A DNA stretch of 64,000 nt from Kofleriaceae bacterium (lineage in GTDB: Bacteria; Myxococcota_A; Polyangia; Haliangiales; Haliangiaceae): the NCBI GenBank assembly GCA_020633495.1, contig JACKDR010000001.1, forward strand, positions 248,001-312,000. The letters run 5' to 3'. This document shows, one piece after another, positions 8,527-17,570 of this stretch. Below the pieces are notes generated by a model that made no database searches, was not told the origin of the DNA, and saw only the letters and a list, made by a program, of their open reading frames with translations. Numbering within the stretch: the stretch's first letter is position 1; every line of letters begins with the position of its first letter. Both the position numbers and the translations under genes were made by a program.

Positions 8527-9767
8527 CACCGCGCATCGTAGCCCGGCGCGGGCAGCCAGGCGACGAGCGCCAGCGCCGGCACCGCGACCGCGGCGGTGGC
8601 CGCCCAGAACGCGGGCCAGCCGGCGGCGGCGACCAGCGCGGCGCCGGCGAAGCCGAGGACCCGGGCCAGCAGCGACGACAGGCTGGTCAGGAGCGCGTAC
8701 TGGGTGGCGCTGAACGCGCGGTCGCACAGCGACATCAGGTAGGCGACGAACGCGCCGGTGCCCATCGCCGAGGCCAGGTTGTCGATCACGACCGCGGCGC
8801 CGAGCACCGGCAGCGACCGGCCGGTGACCGCCAGCGCCAGGTAGCACAGGTTGGTCGACGCCTGGGCGACGCCGAAGACGATCAGGCAGCGGCGCGCGCC
8901 CCACCGCGCCACCAGCGCGCCGGCGGTCAGGCCGCCGACCACCGTGCCGGCGAAGCCGAGCACCTTGTACAGCGTCGCGATCTCGGTGAACGAGAAGCCG
9001 GCGCCGTCCTTGAGGAACGGGATCACCATCTGGTTGACCATCAGCTCGCCGAACCGGAACAGCGCGACGAAGCCGAGCACGATCGCGATGCGACGGCGCC
9101 GCAGCAGCGCCGCCAGCGGCCGCCACGCCGCCTCGACCAGCGACGCCGGGCGCGCGGCGGCCTCGGCGGGCTCGATCGCGAGCAGCGTGCCGACGACGCC
9201 GAGCCCCATCAGCGCCGCGACGATCAGGTAGATCGTCCGCCACGGCAGGTGATCGGCCAGGACCAGCGCCAGCGTGCCGCTGACCAGCATCGCGGTCCGG
9301 TAGCCGAGGACGTACATCGCGCTGCCGGCGGCGCGCTCCTCGGGGTGCAGCGTGTCGGCGTTGAACGCGTCGATGACGACGTCCTGGCTGGCCGACAGGG
9401 TGGCGACGAGCACCGCGAGCACCGCGAGCGCCGCCGGCTCGGTGCGGGGCTCGACCGTGCCCATCGCCGCGATCGCGGCGGCGAGCGCGAGCTGCAGGAC
9501 CAGGATCCAGCCGCGGCGCCGGCCCAGCAGCGGCAGCCGGTAGCGATCGAGCAGCGGCGCCCACGCCCACTTGAACGTGTACGGCAGCCCGACCAGGCTG
9601 AGCGTGCCGATCGTCGCGAGGTCGACGTGGGCGGCGGTGAGCCACGCGGTCAGGGTCTGGGCGGTGAGCAGCAGCGGCAGCCCCGAGGAGAAGCCGAGCA
9701 GCGCGAGCACCAGGACCCGCCGGGACCGGAAGACGTCGAGCAGACCGATCCGGACCGGCGGTGACAC
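8526..9767 (-). CDS. AmpG-like major facilitator permease
   Basis: 413 residues, about 12-14 hydrophobic segments. The N-terminal half carries signatures of the AmpG muropeptide-permease branch of the MFS: GFSSGLPLLL, LPYTFKWAWAPLLDR, GRRRGWI and SASQDVVIDAF. Known AmpG proteins import anhydromuropeptides for cell-wall recycling. This copy lies in an operon with a P450, so it may carry another substrate. The GTG at 9767 is chosen because a TAGCCT hexamer sits 8 nt before it and it places the first membrane segment about 15 residues in. It is divergent from the DUF1801 gene across 36 bp. Confidence 0.8.
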   Translation of the reverse strand: MSPPVRIGLLDVFRSRRVLVLALLGFSSGLPLLLTAQTLTAWLTAAHVDLATIGTLSLVGLPYTFKWAWAPLLDRYRLPLLGRRRGWILVLQLALAAAIAAMGTVEPRTEPAALAVLAVLVATLSASQDVVIDAFNADTLHPEERAAGSAMYVLGYRTAMLVSGTLALVLADHLPWRTIYLIVAALMGLGVVGTLLAIEPAEAAARPASLVEAAWRPLAALLRRRRIAIVLGFVALFRFGELMVNQMVIPFLKDGAGFSFTEIATLYKVLGFAGTVVGGLTAGALVARWGARRCLIVFGVAQASTNLCYLALAVTGRSLPVLGAAVVIDNLASAMGTGAFVAYLMSLCDRAFSATQYALLTSLSSLLARVLGFAGAALVAAAGWPAFWAATAAVAVPALALVAWLPAPGYDAR

Positions 9768-9773
9768 GTGCGG

Positions 9774-9799
9774 CGAGGCTACTGCACGGGGTAGCCTCG
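9774..9799. promoter_or_regulatory. Divergent promoter: 9-bp inverted repeat carrying two facing TAGCCT elements
   Basis: CGAGGCTAC (9774-9782) and GTAGCCTCG (9791-9799) are perfect inverted repeats around an 8-nt centre. Each arm contains TAGCCT pointing outward, 8 nt before the permease GTG (9767) and 6 nt before the DUF1801 ATG (9804). It could be two mirror-image -10 elements, an operator, or both. Confidence 0.5.
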
Positions 9800-9803
9800 G
9801 GTC

Positions 9804-10340
9804 ATGGCCTCGAGCAACGCGTCCACCGTCGCGGCGTACCTGGCGTCGCTGCCGCCCGAGCGGCGCGCGCCGATCCAGGCGGTCCGCCAGCTGATCCGCT
9901 CGCACCTGCCGCGCGGCTACGAGGAGCGCATGCAGTACGGGATGATCGGCTACGTCGTGCCGCCGGCGCGCAAGCCCGACACCTACAACGGACAGCCCCT
10001 GGCGATCGTCTCGCTGGCGTCGCAGAAGCGGCACCTGGCCCTGTACCTGATGGGCCTGTACGGCGCGCCCGGTGTCGAGGCCCGGCTGCGCGCCGCGTAC
10101 CAGGCCGCCGGCAAGCGCCTCGACCTCGGCAAGTGCTGCCTGCGCTTCCGCTCGCTCGACGACCTCGTGCTCGACGCCGTCGGCGACGTCCTCGGGGCGG
10201 TGTCGGTCGAAGCGTTCATCAAGCGCCACGACGCGGTCCACGGCGGCGCCGCGACCGCGACCCGGCGCACCGCGGCCAAGAAGGCGCCGCGGACCCCGGC
10301 CAAGAAGGCGCCGCGCGCGGTGGCGGCGGCCGCGCGCTGA
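9804..10340 (+). CDS. DUF1801 (YdhG-like) protein with Lys/Ala-rich tail
   Basis: 178 residues. Residues about 1-135 match the DUF1801/YdhG arrangement: a helix with YLASLPPERRAPIQAVRQLI, then EERMQYGMIGYVVP and ASQKRHLALYLMG, followed by GKCCLRFRSLDDL. The biochemical role of the family is not settled. The last 35 residues are basic, repeating AAKKAPRTPAKKAPR, like a histone H1 tail, and may bind DNA or RNA (inference). The gene ends TGA immediately followed by the reverse-strand stop of the cyclase gene, the two sharing the palindrome TGATCA. Confidence 0.75.
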   Translation: MASSNASTVAAYLASLPPERRAPIQAVRQLIRSHLPRGYEERMQYGMIGYVVPPARKPDTYNGQPLAIVSLASQKRHLALYLMGLYGAPGVEARLRAAYQAAGKRLDLGKCCLRFRSLDDLVLDAVGDVLGAVSVEAFIKRHDAVHGGAATATRRTAAKKAPRTPAKKAPRAVAAAAR

Positions 10341-13300
10341 TCAGCGGCCGCCGGCGGCGCCGGCCGCGGCGAACGCGATCGCCTCGGCCGGGACGTAGGG
10401 CGCGGCCCCGAACCGCGCCGCGGCGGCGAGCACCTCGCGCAGCGTCGCGGCCAGCGCGTCGTCGCGGCGGCCGTCGCGCCACGCCGCCAGCGCGGGGCCA
10501 CGCGCCGGTGCCCACGCGTAGCACGTCCCCGGCTCGACCACCGCGGCGAGGCGCTCGGCGTGGTGCGCCAGCAGCGCGTCGTCGCCGGCCTCGACCGCGC
10601 CCTCGACGACGTGACGGTGGAACGTGACGACGTTGAACAGCAGCGTGCCGGTGGCGATGATCCGCTCGGCCTCGGCGATGATCTCGCGCCGCTGCCCGGG
10701 ATCCTCGGTCAGCCAGGCCAGCGCGCCCAGCGACATCGGGCCGCAGAACGCCTCGCCGTGGGCGCGCGCGATCGCGACCGCGCGCTCGGCGGCGGCCAGC
10801 GCGGCCGGGCGATCGCCGGCACGCGCCAGCGCCTCGGCCATGACCGCCTCGAGCTCGCCGGCGTAGCGGTGGGCGCCGAGCCGCTCGGCCTCGGCGCGGC
10901 CGCGCCGGGCCTGCTCGACGGCGTCGGCGGGGCGGCCGCGGTAGACCAGCACCAGCGCGCGCTGCATCTCGGTCAGCATCAGCGGGTAGCGCTCGCCCAG
11001 CCGCTCGGCGAGGCGGCTCAGCTCCTCGAAGGTGACGAGGACGTCGCGGTCGGCGTCGTGCCAGAAGTCGAGGAACGCCTGCATCAGGCGGTTAGGGATG
11101 GCGTAGCGCTCGAGGCCGACCTCGCCGCACAGCGCGACGCAGGCGGCGTAGCGGGCGCGGGCGGTCGGCAGCTCGCCGGCGGCGAAGTCGGCGTCGGCGA
11201 GGCCCGACAGGGCGCGGGCCTCGAGCTCGCGATCGCCGGCGCGCCGCGCCTCGGCCAGCGCCCGCTCGTGCTCGCGACGCGACGCCGCCTCCCGGCCGCA
11301 CGCGAACAGCAGGCTGCCGCGGTGATAGGCGCACTGCGCCCGCTCGTGCGGCAGATCGAGCGCGGCGGCCAGCGGCTCGGCGACGTCGAGCGCGGCGAAC
11401 GCGGGCTCGAAGACCGAGCGCAGGCGGTGGCCGGCGGCGACGCCGATCCACGCGCGGCAGCGGGCAGCGTCGTCGACCGCGGCCTCGACCGCGGCCTGGT
11501 AGGCCTCGACCGCGGCCGCGCCCTGGCCGGTCCGGCGCGCCAGCTCGCCGTGCAGCGACGCCAGCGCGTAGCGATCCGCGGCCGTGGTCGCCAGCTCGCG
11601 GCCGCGCGACGCCAGCGCGATCGCGCGGTCGAGCCGCAGCGCCTCGGCCTCGGCGTGCGCGGCGACGACGAAGGCGGCGGCCGCGGCCGGATCCTCGGCG
11701 CGCGCCAGGTGCTCGGCGCGCAGCACCGGGTCGCGGCCGTCGAACCAGGCGGCGGCGGCGCGGTGCAGCTCGGCGCGGCGGCCGCGGGTCAGCGACGCGT
11801 AGACGCCGTCGCGGATCAGCGCGTGGTGGAACAGGTAGCCGTCGTCGACCGGCGCCACCAGGTGGCCGGCGACCAGCGCGTCGCAGCCGGCGGCGGGCGC
11901 GCCGAGGATCGCGCGCACCGCGGCCAGCTCGAAGCGCTGGCCGAGCACCGCGGCGGCCTGCAGCAGCCGCCGATCCGCGGCCGGCAGGCGATCGACGCGC
12001 GACAGCACCAGGCTCTGGATCGACGCCGGCACCCCGCCCTGGGTGGCGTCGCGGGCGTGCTCGAGCAGCTGCTCGAGGTACAGCGGGTTGCCGTTGGCGC
12101 GCTCGAGGCAGCCCCGGACCACGCCGTCGAGCTCGCCGAAGACCTCGCCGGCGAGCGCGCGCGCCTCCTCGGTGCGCAGCGGCGCCAGCGCCAGCGTCAC
12201 CTGCGGCACGACGACGTCGTCGCCGCGGCCGCGCGCCTGCACCGGGTCGCCCTCGACCCGCGACGTCGACAGCACGACCGCGGCGCAGCCGGCGGCGGCG
12301 CGGGCCAGCGCGTCGAGCCGGCCCAGGGTCGCGGCGTCGGCCCAGTGGACGTCCTCGATCACCAGCAGCGTGGGCCGCCGCGCCGCCGCGGCGTGCAGCG
12401 CGGCGCCGAGCGCCCGCCGCTTGCCGGCCTCGCGGGCGTCGTCGGTCATCGCCTGGTACAGGGCGCGGTGGCGCTCGGCCGGCGCCAGGTCGAGCAGGTC
12501 GGCGAGGCACGGCTCGTCGTCGGGCGCGATCACCCCGGCGGCGACGACGCCGGCGACCGCGGCGGCCCGGGCCGCGACGTCGGCGCCGCCCTCGACGCCG
12601 AGCAGGTCCTCGACCGCGGCGCGCATCGCGCCGTGACCGCGGCCGGCGCCGAAGTCGAGGACCAGCGCGACGTGGCTGGCGAAGCCGAGGCCGTCGGCGC
12701 GATCGCGGACCTCGGCGACCAGCCGGGTCTTGCCGATGCCGGCGTCGCCGCGCAGGTGGACCCAGCCGCCGCGCCCGGCGTCGAGGCAGCCCTCGAGCAC
12801 CGAGGTCAGCTGGCGCACCTCGGCGCGCCGGCCGACGAACGCGCGATCGCGCGGCGCCGCCCGCGCCGCGCGCAGGCCGAGCAGCTTGAACACCGGCACC
12901 GCGCCGGCGAGGCCCTTGATCGGGACCTCGCCCACCGCCTCGAACAGCGCGACCGCCTCGGTGGCGCGCCGGACCGCGTCCGACACCATGGTCTCGCCGG
13001 CGGTCGCCTTGTCCTGCAGGCGCGCCGCCAGGTTCACGGCGTCGCCGGTGACCGTGTACTCCTGGTGGTGGCGGCTGCCCAGCTCGCTGGCCACGACCTC
13101 GCCGGTGGCCAGCCCGATGTGGACCCGCAGCGGCACCGGCAGCTCGGCGGCGAGGGCCTCGACGCGGCGGTGGATCTCGACCGCGGCGCGCACCGCGCGC
13201 TCGGGATCGTTGTCGTGGGCGACGGGCGCGCCGAAGATGCCCATGACGTTATCGCCGATGTGCTTGTCGATCGCGCCGCCGTAGGCGAGGACGACGCCGT

Positions 13301-13613
13301 CGACGGTCTCGAAGAAGCGGGTCAGCAGCGCCTGGACCTCCTCGGGATCCAGCGTCGAGCTCAGCCGGGTGTAGCCGGCGAGGTCGGCGAACAGCGCGGT
13401 GACCGGGCGCCGCTCGCTGGGTCGCGGCGGCGCGGCGACCGGGCGCGCCGTGGCGGCGCCGCCGCCGAGCGCGACGCCGCAGCCGCCGCAGAAGCGCTCG
13501 TCGGGCTGGTTGACGAAGCCGCACGCGACGCACGGCGCGGCCAGCGCGCCGCCGCACCCGGCGCAGAACCGGCGCCCCGCGCGGTTGTCGAGCTGACAGG
13601 CCGGACACTCCAT
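10341..13613 (-). CDS. Zinc-ribbon class III adenylate/guanylate cyclase with AAA ATPase and TPR region
   Basis: 1090 residues. Order: two double-Cys zinc ribbons (C3/C6 with C17/C20, and C28/C31 with C42/C45); a class III cyclase domain at about 68-235 with metal-binding D77 (FADLAG) and D121 (IGDNVM); a P-loop ATPase domain (VGR at 260, GDAGIGKT at 289-296, Walker B LLVIEDVHWAD); then a long alpha-helical TPR-like region to the end. This is a common large soluble signalling architecture in Myxococcota. It presumably makes cAMP or cGMP under control of the STAND-like ATPase and TPR module. TACACT lies 9 nt before the ATG. The 3' end abuts the convergent DUF1801 gene. Confidence 0.92.
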   Translation of the reverse strand: MECPACQLDNRAGRRFCAGCGGALAAPCVACGFVNQPDERFCGGCGVALGGGAATARPVAAPPRPSERRPVTALFADLAGYTRLSSTLDPEEVQALLTRFFETVDGVVLAYGGAIDKHIGDNVMGIFGAPVAHDNDPERAVRAAVEIHRRVEALAAELPVPLRVHIGLATGEVVASELGSRHHQEYTVTGDAVNLAARLQDKATAGETMVSDAVRRATEAVALFEAVGEVPIKGLAGAVPVFKLLGLRAARAAPRDRAFVGRRAEVRQLTSVLEGCLDAGRGGWVHLRGDAGIGKTRLVAEVRDRADGLGFASHVALVLDFGAGRGHGAMRAAVEDLLGVEGGADVAARAAAVAGVVAAGVIAPDDEPCLADLLDLAPAERHRALYQAMTDDAREAGKRRALGAALHAAAARRPTLLVIEDVHWADAATLGRLDALARAAAGCAAVVLSTSRVEGDPVQARGRGDDVVVPQVTLALAPLRTEEARALAGEVFGELDGVVRGCLERANGNPLYLEQLLEHARDATQGGVPASIQSLVLSRVDRLPAADRRLLQAAAVLGQRFELAAVRAILGAPAAGCDALVAGHLVAPVDDGYLFHHALIRDGVYASLTRGRRAELHRAAAAWFDGRDPVLRAEHLARAEDPAAAAAFVVAAHAEAEALRLDRAIALASRGRELATTAADRYALASLHGELARRTGQGAAAVEAYQAAVEAAVDDAARCRAWIGVAAGHRLRSVFEPAFAALDVAEPLAAALDLPHERAQCAYHRGSLLFACGREAASRREHERALAEARRAGDRELEARALSGLADADFAAGELPTARARYAACVALCGEVGLERYAIPNRLMQAFLDFWHDADRDVLVTFEELSRLAERLGERYPLMLTEMQRALVLVYRGRPADAVEQARRGRAEAERLGAHRYAGELEAVMAEALARAGDRPAALAAAERAVAIARAHGEAFCGPMSLGALAWLTEDPGQRREIIAEAERIIATGTLLFNVVTFHRHVVEGAVEAGDDALLAHHAERLAAVVEPGTCYAWAPARGPALAAWRDGRRDDALAATLREVLAAAARFGAAPYVPAEAIAFAAAGAAGGR

Positions 13614-13622
13614 CCGGCCACC

Positions 13623-13628
13623 AGTGTA
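13623..13628 (-). promoter_or_regulatory. -10-like hexamer TACACT, 9 nt before start at 13613
   Basis: Reads TACACT on the minus strand. There is no Shine-Dalgarno between it and the ATG. No clear -35. Confidence 0.45.
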
Positions 13629-13637
13629 TCGCGGCGG

Positions 13638-14672
13638 CTACGCCGACGGCGCGGCGACGGGATCGGCGGCGGCGGCGGCGGCGGCCGGCTGGGGCCGGGC
13701 GGCGGCGGCGGCGAACCGGGCGACGATCGCGCCGGCCGGCTCGACCGCGTGGATGCCGTCGACGCTCTTGCCGGCCTGGAAGTAGTCCTTGTACGACATG
13801 CCCTGCAGCGACGCCCGCTTGAGCTGCCACACCGACTTGAGCGAGTAGTACATGCGCGCGTAGTGCTTGGCCCGCGGGTGCTGCAGCAGCCGCCGCATGA
13901 TCGGGTTGGCCTGGGTGCCGACCCGCTGCACGTAGGGCGTCCGGATCACCGACACCGGGACGCCGCTGATCTTGTCGGTGAGGACGATCTGATCGGCGGC
14001 GGCGTCGACGATCGCGCGCTTGTAGTCGTCGTGGGCGCGGCACTCGGTGGTGGCGATGAAGCGGGTGCCGAGCTGGACCCCGGCGTAGCCGAGATCCAGG
14101 GCGCGGACGAAGTCGGCCTCGTCGCCGACGCCGCCCGCGCAGATCAGCGGCACGCCGAGGTCGCCGAGCTCGGTCATCAGCGCCTCGGGCGAGCGCGCGC
14201 CGGCGTGGCCGCCGGCGCGATCGTTGACGCAGATCAGGCCGTCGACGCCGCCGGCCAGGGCCTTGTCGGCGAACCGGCGCTCGGTGACGTCGTGGTAGAC
14301 GACGCCGCCGACCGCGTGGACCCGCTCGACCACCCAGCGCGGATCGCCGAGCGCGGTGATGAAGAAGCGGACGCCCTCCTCGAGCGCGACGTCGATCCAC
14401 CGCCGCATGCGGTCCATGTAGACCCGCGACGACTGCTCGACGATCGCGTTGAAGCCGATCGGCCTGGCGGTCGCGGCGCGGATCTTGCGCAGGCCCTCGC
14501 GCAGGTCGTGGCCGTGGACGTAGGTCAGCGAGATGGGCTGGACGATGCCGATGCCGCCCGCCTCGGAGACCGCGGCGATCAGCTCGGGGTTCGAGCACGG
14601 GTACATCGCGCCGCAGATGAGCGGCACCTCGATCCCGACCTGGGTGGTGAACGGCGTGGCGATCGTCGACAT
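13638..14672 (-). CDS. Nitronate monooxygenase / 2-nitropropane dioxygenase family FMN enzyme
   Basis: 344 residues from ATG 14672. A TIM-barrel flavoenzyme of the NMO family: PLICGAMYPCSNPELIAAVSEAGGIGIVQ near the N-terminus, DGLICVNDRAGGHAG, PLICAGGVGDEADF and GVQLGTRFIATTEC (phosphate-binding FMN segment). These enzymes oxidise alkyl nitronates, but many homologs are annotated only by fold; enoyl-reductase relatives are also possible. The last 30 residues are Ala/Pro rich and look like a dispensable tail. TATCGT lies 6 nt before the ATG. It is divergent from the AhpD-like gene and ends 24 nt upstream of the cyclase start. Confidence 0.85.
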   Translation of the reverse strand: MSTIATPFTTQVGIEVPLICGAMYPCSNPELIAAVSEAGGIGIVQPISLTYVHGHDLREGLRKIRAATARPIGFNAIVEQSSRVYMDRMRRWIDVALEEGVRFFITALGDPRWVVERVHAVGGVVYHDVTERRFADKALAGGVDGLICVNDRAGGHAGARSPEALMTELGDLGVPLICAGGVGDEADFVRALDLGYAGVQLGTRFIATTECRAHDDYKRAIVDAAADQIVLTDKISGVPVSVIRTPYVQRVGTQANPIMRRLLQHPRAKHYARMYYSLKSVWQLKRASLQGMSYKDYFQAGKSVDGIHAVEPAGAIVARFAAAAARPQPAAAAAAADPVAAPSA

Positions 14673-14678
14673 CGCGCC

Positions 14679-14684
14679 ACGATA
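14679..14684 (-). promoter_or_regulatory. -10-like hexamer TATCGT, 6 nt before start at 14672
   Basis: Minus-strand TAnnnT element at leaderless spacing, without a ribosome site. Confidence 0.45.
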
Positions 14685-14751
14685 GACGGTGGCCGCCGCG
14701 CGGCCCAAGCGCGAAATCGCCGAGGACGCTTCACCCGCGACGCGCCGGCGC

Positions 14752-14757
14752 TATGCT
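14752..14757 (+). promoter_or_regulatory. -10-like hexamer TATGCT, 6 nt before start at 14764
   Basis: Plus-strand TAnnnT element at leaderless spacing. CTTCAC lies 17 nt further upstream but is a poor -35. Confidence 0.45.
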
Positions 14758-14763
14758 GCGCGG

Positions 14764-15222
14764 ATGACGCCGCCCCGCCTGTCCGGCCACGCCCTGCGCA
14801 GCCTGGCGCGCGCGCTGTGCCACCGCGGCGCGGCGCGGGCGCTGCCGCCCCGGCTGCGCGAGCGCCTGATCCTGCACGTCTCGGCGACCAACCGGTGCCC
14901 GGTGTGCGCGGACGTCCACGTGCCGCGGGCGCGCGCCGCCGGCCTCGACGACGCCGCGATCGGCGCCGCGTGCGCCCGCGACCTCGGCGGCGACGACGAC
15001 GCGACCCGGGCGATGCTGCGCTACGCCGAGGTCCGCACCCTCGACGCCGAGGCCGCCCACCCCGAGGCCGCCGAGGCGCTGGCCCGTCACTTCGACGCCG
15101 CCACCCGCGCCGGCATCCGCGCCACGATCGACATGTTCACGTTCACCAACCGGTTCAACAACACCTGGGAGGCGATCCTGCCGGGCGCGGCGCGCCGGCG
15201 CCGCCGCTTCGACCCCGCGTGA
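14764..15222 (+). CDS. AhpD-like / carboxymuconolactone decarboxylase-fold protein
   Basis: 152 residues, all helical by composition. The redox motif NRCPVCADVH (CxxC followed by His) is that of AhpD-type peroxidase-partner proteins in the CMD superfamily. In AhpD the CxxC pair cycles between dithiol and disulfide and a nearby Glu/His relay activates it. Neighbours give no peroxiredoxin partner, so the exact substrate is open. The short ATG start with TATGCT 6 nt upstream fixes the N-terminus (MTPPRLSGHALR). An Arg-rich end follows the core domain. Confidence 0.8.
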   Translation: MTPPRLSGHALRSLARALCHRGAARALPPRLRERLILHVSATNRCPVCADVHVPRARAAGLDDAAIGAACARDLGGDDDATRAMLRYAEVRTLDAEAAHPEAAEALARHFDAATRAGIRATIDMFTFTNRFNNTWEAILPGAARRRRRFDPA

Positions 15223-15296
15223 CCACCGCGCGGGCACGTTTTCTCGATCGCTGAGCCCGCTTCTGGGTGATCCTGGGCGGGCTCGCGCCGTACCCG

Positions 15297-16699
15297 ATGA
15301 AGCCGTCGTCTCGCATCCGCCCCGCTCGCCCCGCCCGCGCCCACGTCGCGCGCGGACTCGGCGCCGCCGGCGTCGCGGTGGCCGTGGCCTGGGCCGCGGC
15401 CGGCTGCGTCTTCGATCCGACCGGCGCCGCGCTCGGTGGCGGCGTCGGCGACGGCGGCGTCATCGGCGACGATCAGCCGATCCCCGACGGCGCCGTCGAT
15501 CCGGTGTGCGGCTGCGCGCTCGGCTGCGGCGACGACGGCGTGACCTGCCTGGCGTTCGATCCGTCGAACCTCGACGATCTCACCGCGCTCGACGGCGTCA
15601 CCACCGACCTCGTGCTCGCCGGCGGCACCTACCTGCTCGACACCAGCGCGCAGCAGCTGGCCGATCCGGACGGCGTGGTCGTCGACGGCCTGCGGTTCGT
15701 GCCGCTCGACGACGGCGGCCCCGGCCTGCTGGTGCTGGCCGTGGCACGGCTCGAGATCGCCGCCGACGCGACCCTGCGCGCGGTCGGCGATCGGGCGCTG
15801 CTGCTGCTCAGCCGCGACCAGATCACCGTCGCCGGCACGATCGACGTCGCCGGCGGCTGCGAGGTCGACCCCGCGACGCCCGGCCGCGACCGGGTGTGGT
15901 GCGGCGGCCCCGGCGCCGGCGACGGCGGCCACCGCGACGGCGGCAACGGCCGCACCGGCGCCACCGGGTGCGCGCCGGCGGCAGCGGCGACGCTGGCTCG
16001 ACCACGCCCGAGCACGGCGGCGGCGGCGGCGGCTTCGGCACCCCCGGCGGCGACGGCGGCGGCGTCGACGGCATCGGCGGCGACAGCGAGGGCGGCGGCC
16101 GCTGCGGCGCCGACACCCTGGAGCCGCTGCAGGGCGGCTCGGGCGGCGGGGTCGCCGGCTACCGCGCCAACAGCGGCGACGACAACCGCACCGCCGGCGG
16201 CGGCGGCGGCGGCGGGCTGCAGCTGACCTCGACGATCGCGATCGTCGTCACCGGCGTGATCGACGCCTCGGGCGAGGGCGGCGCCGGCACCGCGCAGGCG
16301 TCGACGTACACCCCGCCCGGCACCGACGGCGGCGGCGGCGGCGGCGCCGGCGGCGGCGTCCTACTCGAGGCGCCCGCGGTGACGCTGACCGACGAGGCCA
16401 TCGTCGTCGCCAACGGCGGCGGCGGCGGCGCCGGCGTCACGATCGATCGCCACGGCTCGCGCGGCCTGCGCAGCCACATCCGCGCGCCGGGTGGCCTCAA
16501 CGACGACGGCACCGGCGGCGGCCTCGGCGCGGTCGGCGACGGCGTCGACGAGGGCGCGACCGCCGGCGCGGCGCCCGGCGACGGCGGCTCGGGCGGCGGC
16601 GGCGGCGCCGGCCGCGTCGTCGTGCGCGCGGCGGCGCCCACCCTCGGCGGCGTGGTGTCGCCGGCGGCGACCGCGCGCACGCTCGAGCCGCTGCCCTGA
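15297..16699 (+). pseudogene. Glycine-rich surface lipoprotein, apparent frameshift near 15965-15975
   Basis: The first reading frame starts at ATG 15297 with a signal and lipobox (AAAGC). It continues with a Cys cluster (CGCALGC) and beta-helix-like repeats (LEIAADATLRAVGD, DQITVAGTIDVAGG). Near 15970 that frame degenerates into Ala/Pro runs, while the -1 frame takes up a coherent Gly-rich sequence (GGSGDAGSTT onward) to the stop at 16699. Joined, the product would be about 467 residues: a secreted Gly/Asp-rich parallel-beta protein of a type common in myxobacteria. A single missing base explains it; this could be a real inactivating mutation, phase variation in a G/C run, or a sequencing error. 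Read without correction, the first frame ends at 16226. Confidence 0.65.
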
Positions 16700-16733
16700 C
16701 CGGCGCGGGATTCCCGATCCCGGCGCCGCCGAC

Positions 16734-16739
16734 TACACT
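16734..16739 (+). promoter_or_regulatory. -10-like hexamer TACACT, 6 nt before GTG at 16746
   Basis: TAnnnT at leaderless spacing. It also decides the GTG start, since upstream in-frame codons lie in the preceding gene. Confidence 0.45.
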
Positions 16740-16745
16740 GGCGAG

Positions 16746-17570
16746 GTGCCCCCGTCGCTGGTCGACGTCCTGTCCGATCCGCTGCCGTGCGCGTGCGCGT
16801 GTCACGACACGCTCACCGTCGCGCAGCGCGCGCGCGACGTCGCGGCGATGTACCGCTTCGACGACGCGATGCACGGCTGGGGCTACCAGCCGATCTACGA
16901 GGTCGGCGCCGACCGGCTGTGGCGCGCCGCCCAGGCCCGCAACGACGCCGGCTACCGCGGCGTCGCGGTCCGCGACCACGCGTGCCTGCACCGGCGCCTG
17001 GTCGGGTTCGCGGTCCACGAGCTGATCCACGCGCTGGTCGGCGACCCCACCCAGGCCAACTTCGGCGTCCCGTTCGGCCTGCCCTACGGCGTCCCGGTCG
17101 AGATCGCGCCCGCCGACGAGAAGGCCTACCTGGCCGAGTTCAACGCCCAGGAGGCGCGCGCGTTCGTCGGTGTCGGCGCCATGGCGCGCGCGCTGTACGA
17201 CATCGACTGGGCCGTCTACACCGCGCGCGACGTCGGCACCTACGGCTTCGCCGGCGGCTGGGCCACGGTCGAGGTGCCGCCCGGGTTCCGGCCGGTGCCC
17301 CACGTCGATCGCCAGCACCAGCCCGATCGCTACTACGCGCTGGCGCGCCGGCTCGAGGCCGACGCCGCGGCGTGGTTCACCGAGGCCCGGATCGCCGAGC
17401 TGGTGGCGCGGGTCGAGGCCGCCGAGGCCGCCGGCCGCGCCGCACGGCCGACCCGGCGGCCGCCGCCCGAGCAGCTCGCGGCGCTGCGGCCGCGGGCGCC
17501 GTCGCGCAACGATCCGTGCCCGTGCGGCTCGCGCCTCAAGTACAAGCGCTGCTGCGGCGCGAGCGCCTGA
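16746..17570 (+). CDS. SEC-C motif protein with an HExxH segment
   Basis: 274 residues from GTG 16746. The C-terminus RNDPCPCGSRLKYKRCCG is a textbook SEC-C zinc-binding motif, as at the end of SecA. The N-terminal 220 residues contain a Cys cluster (CACACHD) and, near residue 95, VHELIHALVGD, which has the HExxH spacing of zinc peptidases. No peptidase family is recognised around it. SEC-C domains mediate protein-ribosome or chaperone contacts. The 3' end overlaps the convergent rhombosortase gene by 35 bp. Confidence 0.75.
   Translation: MPPSLVDVLSDPLPCACACHDTLTVAQRARDVAAMYRFDDAMHGWGYQPIYEVGADRLWRAAQARNDAGYRGVAVRDHACLHRRLVGFAVHELIHALVGDPTQANFGVPFGLPYGVPVEIAPADEKAYLAEFNAQEARAFVGVGAMARALYDIDWAVYTARDVGTYGFAGGWATVEVPPGFRPVPHVDRQHQPDRYYALARRLEADAAAWFTEARIAELVARVEAAEAAGRAARPTRRPPPEQLAALRPRAPSRNDPCPCGSRLKYKRCCGASA

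Noticed and set aside
10560..15254. Very long open frames antisense to the cyclase, P450 and other genes
   Set aside because: At this GC stop codons are rare in several frames; these products are Arg/Ala/Gly-rich with no motifs, whereas the opposite strand has full domain sets.
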